A DNA stretch of 64,000 nucleotides, taken from Thuidium tamariscinum (taxonomy: Eukaryota; Streptophyta; Bryopsida; Hypnales; Thuidiaceae). Shown here in pieces: positions 12,171 to 24,450 of this stretch. How positions within the stretch are numbered: the stretch's first letter is position 1; each line of letters opens with the position of its first letter. Below the pieces are notes generated by a model. It saw only the letters and a program-made list of their open reading frames with translations, was not told the origin of the DNA and searched no databases. The stretch covers positions 18,104,001-18,168,000 of the forward strand of contig OX344752.2 of assembly GCA_947034885.2 (NCBI GenBank), written 5' to 3'. The translations under genes and the position numbers were made by a program.

Positions 12171-12180
12171 AATTCAAACA

Positions 12181-13990
12181 AGGTGGATTTCATTTTTAAT
12201 CTTTTTGGGGATAAGAAATGTCCCATTTTCTATACATGAAATTGCTTGTAAGCATTTCATTTTTAATTTTAAAAAACTGAAAGTGGATGGTCAATATGGG
12301 GTTGTACCTCGATATCAGGGTCAGAAGTACAGTCAACTCCCTTTCCAAGCCTTGGCTAAAATTCAACATTTTTCTGTCTAAGGGAAAAACACCCATCCCT
12401 GAACTTGTCCCTTACAGTGGACTGTAGACTCATCCAATTGCGTCAGTAGAGTTCCTTTAATGTATTTGCCACATACTTGATTCTAATTGGTTGATGCATT
12501 TCAAGGACACATATAAATATCCGATTGTCTTATTGCTGAAATCAATAGAGTTCAGTTCAGGGTACACCTATAGGACGGTTCTAATGGTCTAGAGAGACAA
12601 CACTTTGAAAATTTATAGAAATTACATACTATGTCCAAAAAATCTGATTTAAAAAAAATATCCATGATTTTCACTTGCCAATACTAGAAAAATATCATTT
12701 TTAGAAAAAGCTACCTCCAACTATGCTGAATTCCTTATTTGGACAGTTTTGGGTGCTTCCACCGTACTTAGTAAATTTGGCCATGCTTAGCCATTTCTTA
12801 AGTCCTATCTTGTGTGCGGTAGGGTGATGATTGTTGCTTGACACGACCAAATACCCAATTTGAGTCATATCATGCACTACGGTGGAGATGCTCTTGTTAT
12901 CTAAAAGGTTAAGAAAGACACACTAAAAATGGCAATTTTGGAAAAAAAATTATTTTAATTTCAAATCTTTGTCTGCACCCAAATGTGGGCCATGATTAGC
13001 GGTAGGATTTCCAAGTCCGATTGTCGTTCTTCTGCACACTGGCTGCCAGCAGTGAGTGGATAGGTGACTGTACGTGGCGAGCCTAGCAGCCACGCTGGAA
13101 CTCTGGAAGCCAGCAAACGATATGATAGTGCCACATAATTCTTATTTTCTTTTTCTTTTTTGAAACAAATGAATATTTTCAATAATGGAATGCATTCATC
13201 AATACAGTATAAGTACAGTATATGGATCAATATTCTGAATAAGGGGTCATTGTTTGACTTCTTTACTCTTTTTTCCATGTCGTCTGACAATAGAAAAAAC
13301 ACACTCAGCTGATGAGATCGAACCAGTTCGATGATTTTGGATTGGTGATATATTATGACACAAAGTTATTGCATCAAAAAAACTTATATGATTCAAATCT
13401 TAATAATTGAGTTATTCGTAAAGTACCCTAAACTAGGGTTCAAACCCATGAGTTTTGTGAAAAAGTTGATTGAGTTAAAAAGTCGAAATAAAAGTGGGTA
13501 TGAAACTTATTTTTCCATCAAAATGGTGCCCAGAAAATTTTGGTCCCCACTTTTGAAGTCGTGTGACATAAGTATCTTGCAAAAAAGTTTGATGCTTCAA
13601 CTATAGTTGCCTTCTCAACTTCAAAAAAAGTCATGCCCAAAGTGGAGGGGACTTTACAAATAACTCAAATATCCTCAGAAAGAAAGGAATTAAGTAATTT
13701 GAAAATTTTGGTAAGTCAAAAGTTGATACTTTAAAAAGAAAATTGTGAAATGGCATCCATGTAAGTTTCTTTTGTTTTGTTTTTTAGTTTGTGTGGGCTA
13801 TAAAATTTGGATATCACCATATTATTGCCTCTCAATTTTTAAAAAATGTCCTTGTTTAACTGTTATAATCTTGTCAATAGTATAGTCAAAGGATGCATCC
13901 TTATTCATGTACCTCGGACATGTTTCTACTACCAATTAGTACAGTCAATTAGTGTGGATCTTTTCTGAGATGATAGTATAATTGGAATGA
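12181..13990. other. Intergenic, nothing recognised
   Basis: About 1.8 kb of AT-rich sequence. A more GC-rich patch at 12990-13120 carries no open frame I can assign. The 113-codon minus-strand frame at 12961-13302 is low in domain-like content and is not supported as a gene. Confidence 0.45.
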
Positions 13991-13999
13991 GTATGAAAG

Positions 14000-14736
14000 G
14001 GTTTGAATTTCAGTGAACATGGGCTGGGCGCCCGGGGCGCTCCGGGGTTTAGGGTACCTCAATCTAAACCCATGTCTGTAAGATTCAAATTATCCACATC
14101 CTCTACCCACATCCGTTTTCACACCAGTAACTGAGTAACCCTCAGCTGCGACGTAAGTTCCGCGCAGCTCCCTCACTGCGATCGGATTAGCTCCCCAACT
14201 GCCAACCGAAGGCTGCTCCCCAATAGCATCCTTCCGATCGCCGGAATATGCTGCGGCAGATCCCCAATACAGTTAATGGAAGATTCCAAGATTCCCCACG
14301 AGATTCCTCAATAGCCGACTCTCGACATCGCAATTGAAAACTTGCAAGTCAAGACGCGCTTCACGTTCTCAGCCAACTTAAAATCACCCGGGGTAATCAC
14401 ACGTTTTCCACCCTGCAATTCACATCTTGCACGCCTCTAGCTTCTCAGTCTGCATTGCGCAAATTGGTTTATTGGGCAAAGCTAAGAAATTGGTTCACGA
14501 ACGGAGGAGGCCCAAATTGTTATACTGGTCTGGTGTCCAACTTGGTGTACTTGGTGCAGAGTTTGATCCGAGGTTTTGATTAACGGTGTCCAAAAGTTGG
14601 GGGTGGATCAGTCGCGACGGTTTGGTTGCTCTTGCAATCGGGAAGCTTGTGTGTGAGTTCGAGGAGCTAGATCATTTGGAGCTTGTGAGGTTTAAAATTG
14701 GATTGGAGTGGTTGGGCAGAAGAACAGCCAGAGGCA
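14000..14736 (+). promoter_or_regulatory. Putative promoter and 5' leader of the GDPD gene
   Basis: Sequence upstream of the phosphodiesterase gene changes sharply from AT-rich desert to GC-rich, CpG-containing DNA at about 14020 (a GGGCGCCCGGGGCGC patch) and stays so up to the coding region. This is consistent with a promoter and leader, but no TATA box or known cis-element was identified with confidence. Confidence 0.35.
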
Positions 14737-17319
14737 ATGCAAGGGGAGGTGCATAGTCTTGCGCTACCTGTGTACTCTTCGGTGCTCGAGGCGCCCGTGA
14801 CGATCGCGCCCGTGAGTTCGGTGGATCTGCGCGTCGCGGGCTTGCCTTCGTTTTCGAGTCTTTCTGTGAGTGGAGATGTAGTAGAAGCGCAACAGTCATG
14901 TGAATGTCTTGGTGATCGAGCCTTGACTAGCTTCGGCAGGACAAGGACAACGACGAGTCACCCTATGGCGGTGATCGCGAGCGACGCTGGTGGGCTGCGC
15001 TCTTCCCTGACCTTCTCGTACTTTTAAATTTTGCATCAAATTGTGCTCTGTGCAATATACTGATACAGATTAATATACGATGTGCTCTTCCGTGCAGTGT
15101 CAGACGTTGCTGTTTCGAAGAGTCATAGCCTGGACTTAGTTCTGGAGATCGCTCAACACATGGAGGGATTCGACCCTTTCAAATCATCAATGTCAGGCGT
15201 TCCCATCGGTAATTCAATTGCCATCAACAGTCTAAGTGATTTGCTTAACCCCATAAATTACAGTATCTACCACAGAGAGATCATCGCCGGAAATATTTTG
15301 GTGGCCATGTACTAAATTCCCTGTTTGTTTCTTTTCCCAGATCAATCTCCCCGTTCAAAGTGCAAAATCATCTGGAAAACTTTGATTTTGAAATTGTTGT
15401 AAGAGAAACAAGGATTAACCGGGCCAATGATGTTCGCGTGACGCAGATGAAGCCAGCGCTATGCTCGTGGTGGTGGGTCACCGTGGTTGCGGCAAGAACA
15501 AGACTCTTCCTGTGGGTGGGATGATTCCAGAGACATTGATGACCTCCATTCGAGAGAACACCATCACGTCCTTCAACTTGGCTGCCAGAAACGGCGCCCA
15601 GTTCGTGGAATTCGATGTTCAGGTGACGAAAGACGGCGTGCCCATCATTTTCCACGACGACGTGATCATCGCGGACGGTGTCGGAGCCGGCAGGCATATC
15701 GGCGAACTCACCCTGGAAGAGTTTCGGGCCATGGGACCTCAACGGGATTCCGCCAAGGTATGCACAACACGTCCATAAATTATACCACAGCCGTGATAAT
15801 CTCAATCCATGGTACGAAAAGTCTTGTTATGAAAATAACATGTCGCGTCTTGGAAGTAGCTGCCCGGAATATTGATTTCATGATGATGTTGATAGACGTA
15901 ACCTTAATGTTATCGGATGTTAATAACCAATCAAGGATAACTCCATAACAACGAAACACGATTATGAAACATAAACATCTTCTTCATATCCAACGCATGG
16001 TTGCTACTTATGTGGCCTACAAATGGATTCCAATGAGGTTTTGAAGGCTTTATCACACCAAGACTGGATGAGAGAGAGGCAATGCCGTTCTGTCAAAGGA
16101 AGAGTGTGGCTGGAATAAACGTTGCGGATTGATCTCGATTGCCATGTCACTCATCCTTTTTGCCAACTAGACTCTTTAAAGCAAATCCAGAAGGGCTATT
16201 TGATGAGCCCTCCCTTAGATTTGGGAGCCACTAACTTAGCTTATTTCACTTTCATTTGCTAGTGTGAAAAGGACCTGATCAAGTTCAGTTGTAACCTCCT
16301 TTGACTACTGTAGCGCATGAGGATTTACTAACTTAAAAGAGAATTTTTTGGGTTGTGCGACCAGGTGGGGCAGGCCCTCTACCGCCGAGCAGCGGACGGA
16401 ACCCTAAACCTCTGGACAACAGAAGTGGAGGACTCCATGTGCACTCTCTCCGAAGCTTTCCACGAAGTCCAACCCAGCGTGGGCTTCAACATCGAGCTCA
16501 AATTCGACGACGACGGCTCCACCTCGGAGGAAGAGCTCCACCGCGTCATCGACGCTGTCTTGGCAGATGTGAAACGATGCGCGAACGGGAGGATGCTCTA
16601 TTTCTCCAGTTTCCACCCGGACGCCGTGCACATTCTTCGCCAGAAGATGCCCGTGTACCCGGTGTTCTTCCTCACGGACGGAGGCGTCACCCTCTACAAG
16701 GATGAGAGGCGAAACTCCATTGAAGCGGCCATCGAAGTGTGCAGGAAAGGGAACTTGCAAGGGATTGTGAGTGAAGTGAAAGCGGTGTTGCAACGTCCCG
16801 CGGCTGTGGCTCTTGTCAAGGCGGAAGGCTTGCTCTTCTTCACTTACGGCGAGTTGAAGTGAGCAGTCACGTTGCCTGGTTCTTGCTTGGAATTTCATTG
16901 ACAAAGTTCTTAAAGTCTGTAGGCATTGATTGATGCAATCATCATATCGAGTTTATAATGTTAGTGTAATGCAAGTAGCGTTTTTATGGGATGTTAGTGT
17001 CGTTTGCCATTATCTTGATTTTACTCTGACAGGTATCAACATAAAAAGCAATATATTATAATTTATTTAGCATTGATTTAATGCTCAATTCACAATAGAA
17101 TGAAAAAAATTTGGGAAATCGTGAAGAAGGGAACTAATGTGTAGTGTTTGAATATTGTGTAGCAATGTAGGCGAAGCAATTCTCAAGCAACAAAATTGGG
17201 GCATCGATGGTGTAATTGTGGACCACGTACTGGAGATGGTTCGTGTAGCAAGGCATATACATGACCTTGATTCTCCTCGAGTTGTTGCTTTAGCTAGGAG
17301 GGGTGTTTCAGTGGTATGA
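14737..17319 (+). CDS. Glycerophosphodiester phosphodiesterase (GDPD family)
   Basis: Hydrolyses glycerophosphodiesters to glycerol-3-phosphate and an alcohol; plant relatives act in phospholipid turnover and phosphate recycling. Proposed exons: 14737-14865, 15121-15208, 15341-15359 (19 nt), 15457-15757, 16365-16858, 17163-17319. They join in frame to 395 codons, near the usual size of Arabidopsis GDPD1. The catalytic core is intact: VVVGHRG with His87, EFDV with metal-binding Glu130 and Asp132, IIFHDD with His145, and NIELK with Glu223. The tail continues through GIDGVIVDHV to the stop at 17317. The last exon is essential: an in-frame TGA appears at 16860 if the intron beginning GTGAGC at 16859 is ignored. 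Exon 1 and the acceptor at 15121 are the weakest parts; the start could instead be the ATG at 15160. The gene lies in the same direction as the following phosphatase. Confidence 0.88.
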
Positions 17320-17869
17320 TGTGTAAACAATGCAAAGTTCACTTTACAAATATTAGGCTAGAGCTCCATATTAGCAATTTTTTAAAGGTTGATTGAACCT
17401 TCTCAGTCTTCAATTAGAAGAATTTTTTGGGGATCTCTAGGACAGATTGACATTCCACATATTTTTGAAGTCATATTGTTTTGGGATGAGGGTTGTATAT
17501 AAAAATTCATGTCCCTATCCTTTTGGCCTTCACATATGAGGTTTGTATTCATTTGTAATATATACAAGGTAATGTATGTAAAGCTTTCATCACCCGCTGT
17601 ATCACCCGCTGTACTGTATAGTAGCTTTCTCTTCTTCCACTCTCTGCCTCCGTCCAATTCAATAGCCTGTGCACATCAATTTCACGATTCCGAGCTCTCA
17701 AGTAACAGACTGGAATCCATTTGAATGCGAGCAATGTCCGCAGAGCAAGAATTCGAGCACTGCTCTGTTGATCCCTTGCATTTTTCTTATCAGTTTGGAA
17801 GGGGATCACAGAATCCGATCTGAAAACGAGCAAGATCCGTGGCGACGTTTGCCAAAGAATTCGTGCGAA
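17320..17869. other. Spacer between GDPD and phosphatase genes
   Basis: About 550 bases holding the GDPD 3' untranslated region and the promoter and leader of the next gene. The pyrimidine-rich CTTTCTCTTCTTCCACTCTC near 17625 is typical of a plant leader. An upstream ATG at 17669 is in frame with the phosphatase but gives an unlikely 67-residue extension. Confidence 0.4.
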
Positions 17870-18757
17870 ATGCGCACAACCAGGAGGCGATCGCCATTCA
17901 GGGGCAACGGGAGGACCAGGCGAGGATCCAGATCCAAGTCAAGGTCCAAGTTGAAACCTGAAAAGGAAACCCTAAATCGCGCTTCAGCAAGGGCAGCACC
18001 ATCAAATGTGTTGCTGGACAGCATAATAGATTGCGACCATCGAATTTCGTGGTGGATGCATCAGCACGGCCTTCAATTGCTATTTTACTTTGTGTTGCGA
18101 GTTTTGGAGTTTTCTGGTGACGGCATTTTTTTGATTCCTGCAGCGGCCGCGACTTATCTGCTGCCTTCGGGAAAACTTACTCCAGAACTTCGGATTTTTT
18201 TCTTTAACTTGTTTGGAGCTTTTATTGTAGATTTTATCATTGTGACGCTGCTTAAGAATTATGTACGGCGGCATCGACCGGATTATTGTATAAGCCACGA
18301 TGAGTATAGGTCCTTTCCGAGCGCTCATTCGACGCGAGCTCTTATGGTAGTCACGTTCTTCACCATGTACATGCCAATATGGAAAGAGCAAGCCGCTAAC
18401 GTTTGGCTGCCATTTCTCCGAAGGCTGTTTGGCAACCAGGTTAATGTCCTTGACGAGGGCGTGCCGATGTTGGAGGATTTTCTTGTCAGTATAGTCACAT
18501 GGTTCGTGTTTTCCTGGGCAGTTGCCACCACCTCCTCTCGCATCTTCCTCGGCCGCCATTTCTTCTTTGACGTGCTGATTGGATGCTTTGTGGGAACGCT
18601 GGAAAGTATACTGTACAATAACTTCCTCGTCATTCCTCCTGAGGTCTCACTGGCCGTCCATGGCTATATCAGCTCCTTTTTCGGTGCCATTGAAGACACT
18701 GTTTGGAGATTTTTCAATGACGCTGGCTTTTATATTGAAGATTGGACGAAGAGGTAG
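17870..18757 (+). CDS. PAP2-family lipid phosphate phosphatase (LPP-beta / PLPP6-like)
   Basis: A single-exon gene of 295 codons. Members remove phosphate from lipid phosphates such as phosphatidate or isoprenoid diphosphates at ER or plastid membranes. All three PAP2 signatures are present: KNYVRRHRP (residues 129-137), PSAHSTR (150-156, Ala in place of the commoner Gly) and SRIFLGRHFFFD with His230 and Asp234. Hydrophobic segments at about 69-80, 84-98, 107-128, 157-170, 204-220 and 231-247 fit a multi-spanning membrane enzyme. The first 40 residues are very basic and Arg/Ser-rich. I chose the ATG at 17870 because the protein then has the length of PLPP6-type enzymes. The ATG at 17669 would add 67 residues that look like translated leader. 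Substrate cannot be told from sequence. Confidence 0.88.
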   Translation: MRTTRRRSPFRGNGRTRRGSRSKSRSKLKPEKETLNRASARAAPSNVLLDSIIDCDHRISWWMHQHGLQLLFYFVLRVLEFSGDGIFLIPAAAATYLLPSGKLTPELRIFFFNLFGAFIVDFIIVTLLKNYVRRHRPDYCISHDEYRSFPSAHSTRALMVVTFFTMYMPIWKEQAANVWLPFLRRLFGNQVNVLDEGVPMLEDFLVSIVTWFVFSWAVATTSSRIFLGRHFFFDVLIGCFVGTLESILYNNFLVIPPEVSLAVHGYISSFFGAIEDTVWRFFNDAGFYIEDWTKR

Positions 18758-21700
18758 TCCAAAGGGAATTGATGTCCTGTGTGTGTCTTGACCCTAACAT
18801 GCAACCAGAACAGCGGACTCTGCAAGCTATTTTGGAGGCAGAGCTTGTGTTCTTGTATCTCAATGGGCGGGATACAAGGCTCTCCGTTGATGCATTTTGG
18901 TGTTAATGGGGGCTCGATTGCAGCGTTATTTGGACGAAGTTCAAAATCAGTCTCAGCTTCATGGCAGTGTATTATCACTATTTTTTGGCTGGTTTAACTC
19001 TGAGACGGACTTGCTATATTCCTGGATTCGTATGCACACATGAAATGGACACGTGATATGCTATCTTACGACTTCGCTGAAATGTCTGAATCAGGTTGCA
19101 ACGGCAACAATTGGTGTACTCCTACCAAGCGATTGGTTCAAAGTACTATTGCGCGATTGCTAGTTTATCTTTGAACGTGCTAGGATGCTTGAAGACACCT
19201 AACTTTCGATTATGGGAAAGCCGCAATATGTGTAACTTGCTATATCGTGGATATATATGTCAGCTATTAGACATATCTGCCTCTTCCACATTATGTCACG
19301 AATTGGAGCTGGAGTATTTTCGTCGTCCACTGAATCTAAGTGCCCCCGAAGCATCAGCAATCAACTTGAAACTTGTGGACATCTTCAGCTGTGCAGCGGA
19401 CACACAGAACGGCAAAGCCTCACCAGACATACCAAGTTTGGAGGAGGCTGGATATTCAAGGTTAGTGTTTCTTTACAGAAAGTTGCACTTAAGACAAGCT
19501 GACCCGCGATGGTGCCAAGGACTTATCATATATTCAAATTGTATGTGAAGACGGTCACTACGCTTGTCCTCGTCCATCATCAAGCCTAGGCAAGGTCATT
19601 ATTCCGAACATACATATGAAAACAGTTCAATGCCTAAATAATTGTTGATTCAGTCCTAATCAAATCTTCCTTTTCACTTCAAGCTCAGAGATATTTTATT
19701 TGACCCTCGTGAATCTTGTTTTTCCGTACCCTGACCCAGACCTTTTTCTACCCAAAGTAGGGGATCCTTGAGAAAGTTGCCGACGTTAAAGAATTCACAT
19801 GGCAGGTATAACTTGAGCCTTCTGGCACCGGCACAATCTTCTAGAGAATTGCTTCACAGTTTCCGATTTGAATTAAGAAGAAACAATGTACAACTGTTCC
19901 AAGCACATACGAAATCAGATCACGATAGAGGCGATACAGATAAAAATATGATTCGTATGTAACTTTTTTTCTAGTCAAACTGCAGTCTTCCTTGCTAGCT
20001 GAGTTTGGAACTAAGAGAAGTCTTAGGAGACAGTGTTGATTGCGTGGCTTCTTGTTGTGTGACAATTGAAGGAAATTGGAGGTCGTAATAAATTGGTTAG
20101 AACATGCCGTACTCACCTTGATGCCGCCCTCGCTGGAATATAGCTGCAATTTCTGAATGAGGATCGTCGCTTCGTCTCACGACGACCAAACCTCTGCTTC
20201 TCTGAGCGTCCCCTTTGCAGTGATAATCAATGACTTCAATCATGACTTCCTCTGCAGTTGACGTCCTGCCAACGGTGTTCCATGCAACCCCAAGCTTGAA
20301 AGCAAGGGTTCAGAGATCGGCTGAAGTGAGAACAGCAACCAAGGTCGAAGGTTACGTACTCCGGGTGAACATCCCAAGTGGAGAAGTCTAAGCATGGTTG
20401 AAGTCATTGGCTACCATTGCTGAAGGGCAAGAGTGAGCAAGAGCCAAGACTGCGAACCCAAAGAACCAGGTGAAATGCCCGCTCTCAATTGTGCATTGAC
20501 GCCTGCTTGTCTTCCTTCAATTCTATCTTCTTGTTGAAACTACCGTCTGTTCCACATGGCATAGCTTCTCGTCAATAAATAAGAGCAGTAGTTACCTATG
20601 ACATTCCCTAATAGCTGTAATTCTTGTTCTAAGCCTCTCTACGAGTTTCCAGGAGACGAAGACAACACAAAGTACGAGAAAATTTGTCGAGAACGTACCC
20701 CGTGAACGGTTGCCTCTCTCGTCACCTCTCGATGTTCTCGAATCCATTGAACGCTGAGATCCGATCTTGACGTAGAAGGTTCGATCCACCTCCATGGCCT
20801 GAGACTGACATGATCCTGACCTTGAGCAGATCTTGCTTGTGCTCGTCCCAGTCCGGACCAAAACAGATCTGAAACGGATTGTGTGCTACCTTGTGTCAAT
20901 TGAGGAGAAACAACATGCATGTGTATAAGTAACATATCTGAGGGGAATAACGAAATTTTATATTAGCAAGGTAGGGCACAAGGTTGCGTCATGGGACTGA
21001 ATTCAGATAATGAGCTGGTGGTTTCATGGAGTGATGTGTTTTGTAAAGCACCCATTGGCCAGTACAACATCGTACAAGTCAATTCTATACTCTGGCTCAA
21101 TCATCGCCAGCCAAAGCTTTATTGGCTCTGCACGAATATACGAGCGGGGCAAAGGACAAAACTGAAGCTGAGTTGCAAGTAGTCACGGCTGTGTTCCCAT
21201 ATTCTAGTCGTATCAAAGGCACCTGAATGCATGCCTACAGTTAACTGATTAAAAAACCAGCGGGTCCGAAATTGGGGAGCAACTTTGAACGTTTCAGGTG
21301 GGCCATGCAGCTTGGTTGTCGTTTTTAATTCTAGGAATAAAGTCGTAAATGTACAGCAACAGTAGTGATAGGTACTTCAGATTCCATTGCTCCTGCTGGT
21401 CAAGATACGTAGTTCTGCTATTTCTAACATGATACGGCAAGCAACTTACAAGCAACTACTATCTGGCATGGCAGTGGGGCTATTATTCCACAGGTACGGA
21501 GTTCTTTATTGTGCGTCCCTCTTAGAATTGGTTTGCTCTGCGGGACATTGAAGAGGATTCCGAAACTTGTAAAAAATAATTCACGATGTGGCCCCATCGT
21601 AATACTTGCTTTGACTTATCAGTTATAGTCTGGAAGAAGCCAACAAGATTGAAAGCAGTGACAACAGTGACTTTCGAGTATCTTTGGGCAAGAATATTAT

Positions 21701-23510
21701 GGTTACATCTCGGCATCTGAGTGGTCTTACTGCAACAATATATTCTGAGGTTCTCCCCCGGGTTCTCCTGACCTTTCACGTTTGAAATTTATTAGCATTG
21801 AATTCCCCTGATTGCAAGAAATCTCACTGTTAGGCAATTAATTCAATTTGGAAGAAATGCAAACCGGCCAAAAGTTTAATCAAGTAGACTTCTTGACAGG
21901 ATTCCACTGACTGACATGGGATGTTTTTGAAGTAACTCTTTGCAGTGAATGTGGGTGGGCACCAGGAACTTGACCGACAGAGCTCAAAGATTTCAACATA
22001 ACTTACTTTCACGAAGGCTCGAAATTCCGAACATCTGCGACGCGATTATTCTGAACTGACAGGGCGAAGTACGTTAACTTAACTTACTCTCTATGCCAAT
22101 GATGAGAAACTTTGCATTGTGTCATAACTGCACCGAAGCGTATGATTGCTGAGAGTTGCCTGAGAATGGTATTGGTGGTGGTGACCTCAGAAAAAAAGTA
22201 ATAAATGAAACATGCTCATTGAAAGCAGAAAGCCTAACAATTGGCAATGCCTTAGCTGCACGATGGAATGCACATGTTGGACGTATACTATTGTACAAGG
22301 GAATATAAGAAAAATACTCTGAAAAGAGCTGTAAGATGGCTGTCAGCTTATCATTCTTCTCAAATAGGAACTTGCAAGTTAACTCTTCAACGCCCACGGG
22401 TTTGGAGAGACTCAGTCACCATCTACTTCACATTATTTCTAGTCGAGGGAGAATACAGTAGACTTTAGAACCGTAAAGATAGATTGTATGCAAGGAATAA
22501 AACTTCATGTTCATACATATTGGAATAAAGCACATCACCCAAATGTCAAAACACAAGTGGGAAAAAAAAAGTTGCACATGATAAATTGGGAAGTGTTGTG
22601 TGGATCTAAAACAAATTGTTTGTATTGTGTGGAGTGGATCTGTATTATTGGGTGGTGAATTGTGACTCTGGAGAACAAGTTATGTCTATTCCAAGAAGGG
22701 TCACTCTAACAAAATTGATGACCTTTGGTCATTTGCTCACTACACTAATAGGTGTCAATTGTGGGAATTAGGTGTTAGTTGTAAGATTTAAACATATACT
22801 TTGAAATAGCAATTACTGTTTGGACATAGAATTTCCAATGCCAAAATGAATTCCTATTAATACCAATGTGCCCAATGAACTATATTTGGTTGATCTAAAA
22901 TTTCAAGCTTGTTTCTATGCGGTTAATCAAATACCTTTGACCTTTTCAAAAATATTTATAGACAATTTTGAAAGTTCACTATTGAAAATTTAGGGTTTAG
23001 ATGGACAACATTAGCTAATGCCAAGACACTTCAAATGATGCCATTCATAATCCAAAAATGTAATCAATAAATGTTGACTAAATATTGTTATAAGCAAGTT
23101 GGCAAAAAACTGAATCAATGAGAGCTTTGCTTTGCTTAATAAGTATCATTAGATGACATATGAGACACTATATGACCTACATTTAGTGATTTAGAAGAAA
23201 GCAATGAAGAAATTGTACCTTAAGTTCAATAACCTTTGCTTTTTATTGCATACAATTCAATTTGTGTATCCCTAGCAAATATCAAGTCCTACTTAGAGTA
23301 ACAACATAGTGATACTAGTGCTTTGATTAGTAAGCTTGATGTGATTGAGAGGGATATTGCAAGTTTTCATTGTCAATTTGGGTCTCATCAATCCGCTTTG
23401 ACTCAATACTTCCCCTAAATTTTATGATCCCCCAATAAAGTATATAGAACATCTTTCTAATATTTAGTTTATAATGACCCAACTTGAGTGTACTGATTAC
23501 TTAACCCCTA
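18758..23510. other. Unassigned region; open splice-flanked blocks on the minus strand
   Basis: I recognise no gene in these 4.7 kb, yet up to about 22450 the sequence is less AT-rich and less repetitive than the deserts. On the minus strand several blocks stay open and end in good splice signals: about 21310-21110 (65 codons, contains APQFRTRWFFNQL), 20875-20720 (contains CFGPDWDEHKQDLLK and a GTGACG donor), 20372-20340, 20299-20124 (contains LGVAWNTVGRTSTAEEVM, ending in GTGAGT) and 19835-19685 (contains LYLPCEFFNVGNFLKDPLLW). The 20372-20340 and 20299-20124 blocks join without a phase break. No block matches a family I know, and open stretches of this size can arise by chance. From 22480 to 23510 the sequence is AT-rich with nothing seen. 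Confidence 0.3.
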
Positions 23511-24450
23511 AAGGTTTTTGACTATGTTTTCACCAAAAATGCTCCAAAATTGCAATTTCTAATACAAGAGCAATTTTTTTTTAAAACACATTTTTGACTC
23601 ATGTAACCATAGGATCTTGTAGTAAGGTGGTTTGTAAACATGTGGAAAAAATTTCAGAAATTTCCACCGTGTAGATTGCAAGATATAAGCATTTGAATTG
23701 ACAAAAAATAGTTTTCTTATCCCTGCGAAAATCCAGGCAGCTACACTTCACAAGGTCACATTTGTGAGAAAAAAAATTCAAAATGGTGGTTACTCTTTGA
23801 ATTCATACTTCAATGCAAGTTGGATACATTCTCAAGAAATTTCAAACCATTTGGAATTGTACAACATATAGGAAAAAATAAGTAAGTAGAAAGAAGTAAA
23901 AATTGAGCCAAAATACTAAATTGTGAACATTTTATTCATGGAATTGAAAATTTTCAATCCCAATGGTTAAAATGTTGAAATAAACAATCTACACCTTCTA
24001 TTTTTATTTTTTTCCAAAAATATGAAAAATTGAATTAAATGAAGAATTTCAAACTTTTTTTGTACTGTAGAGATTTTGTAACTGGTTGTAAACTACCCCA
24101 AACTCAAAATCTTCATAACTTTTGACTCATTGATCGGAATGGATTGATTCAAATCTTCTCATGTTTGTATAAACCTAAAGAACCAATTTGAAATTTCACT
24201 TTTTTTTTAAAAAAATTATGAAGAAGTTTTTCCATCTGCCCAGGCTGCCCGCCGAGTAAAGAAAACAACATATCCTACCATAAATTTTTAACCGTGAAGT
24301 CAAAAGTTATGAAAATTGTCGAGCCTTAAAGCTACTCCTCGGGCACACATTGTATCAAAATTTCAAAGAAAAAAAACAAACTCCATCTATAGTGAGCTGC
24401 CCAAAAAATTTATAATCTCAAAAAACGTTGTTCAGGGCTTTAGGGGTTAA
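23511..24450 (-). mobile_element. 940-bp family A element with TTAACCCCTAAA inverted termini
   Basis: Begins TTAACCCCTAAAGG and ends CTTTAGGGGTTAA, an inverted repeat of about 13 bases. Internally it is the reverse complement of the family A repeats at 32496 and 36475. Landmarks on the reverse strand are 'gagctgcccaaaa'-like and 'aaagctactcctcgggcaca' motifs near 24330 and 'tgtagattgtttatttcaac' near 23985. No transposase frame is present. The two ends match the two ends of the longer 32496-34778 copy, so this is an internally shortened version. A target-site duplication was not evident. Confidence 0.65.

Noticed and set aside
12196-13302. Minus-strand open frames of 66-113 codons
   Set aside because: No domain, AT-biased composition and no splice-compatible neighbours.
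14698-15027. 109-codon frame as a stand-alone gene before GDPD
   Set aside because: It runs past a strong GTGAGT donor at 14866; its first part serves better as GDPD exon 1.
16404-16904. 166-codon minus-strand frame opposite the GDPD exon
   Set aside because: It is the mirror of a GC-rich coding exon and has no domain; the plus-strand frame carries the catalytic motifs.
17669-17869. N-terminal extension of the phosphatase from an upstream ATG
   Set aside because: The 67 extra residues look like translated leader, lie before the basic start of the protein, and would make it longer than known relatives.
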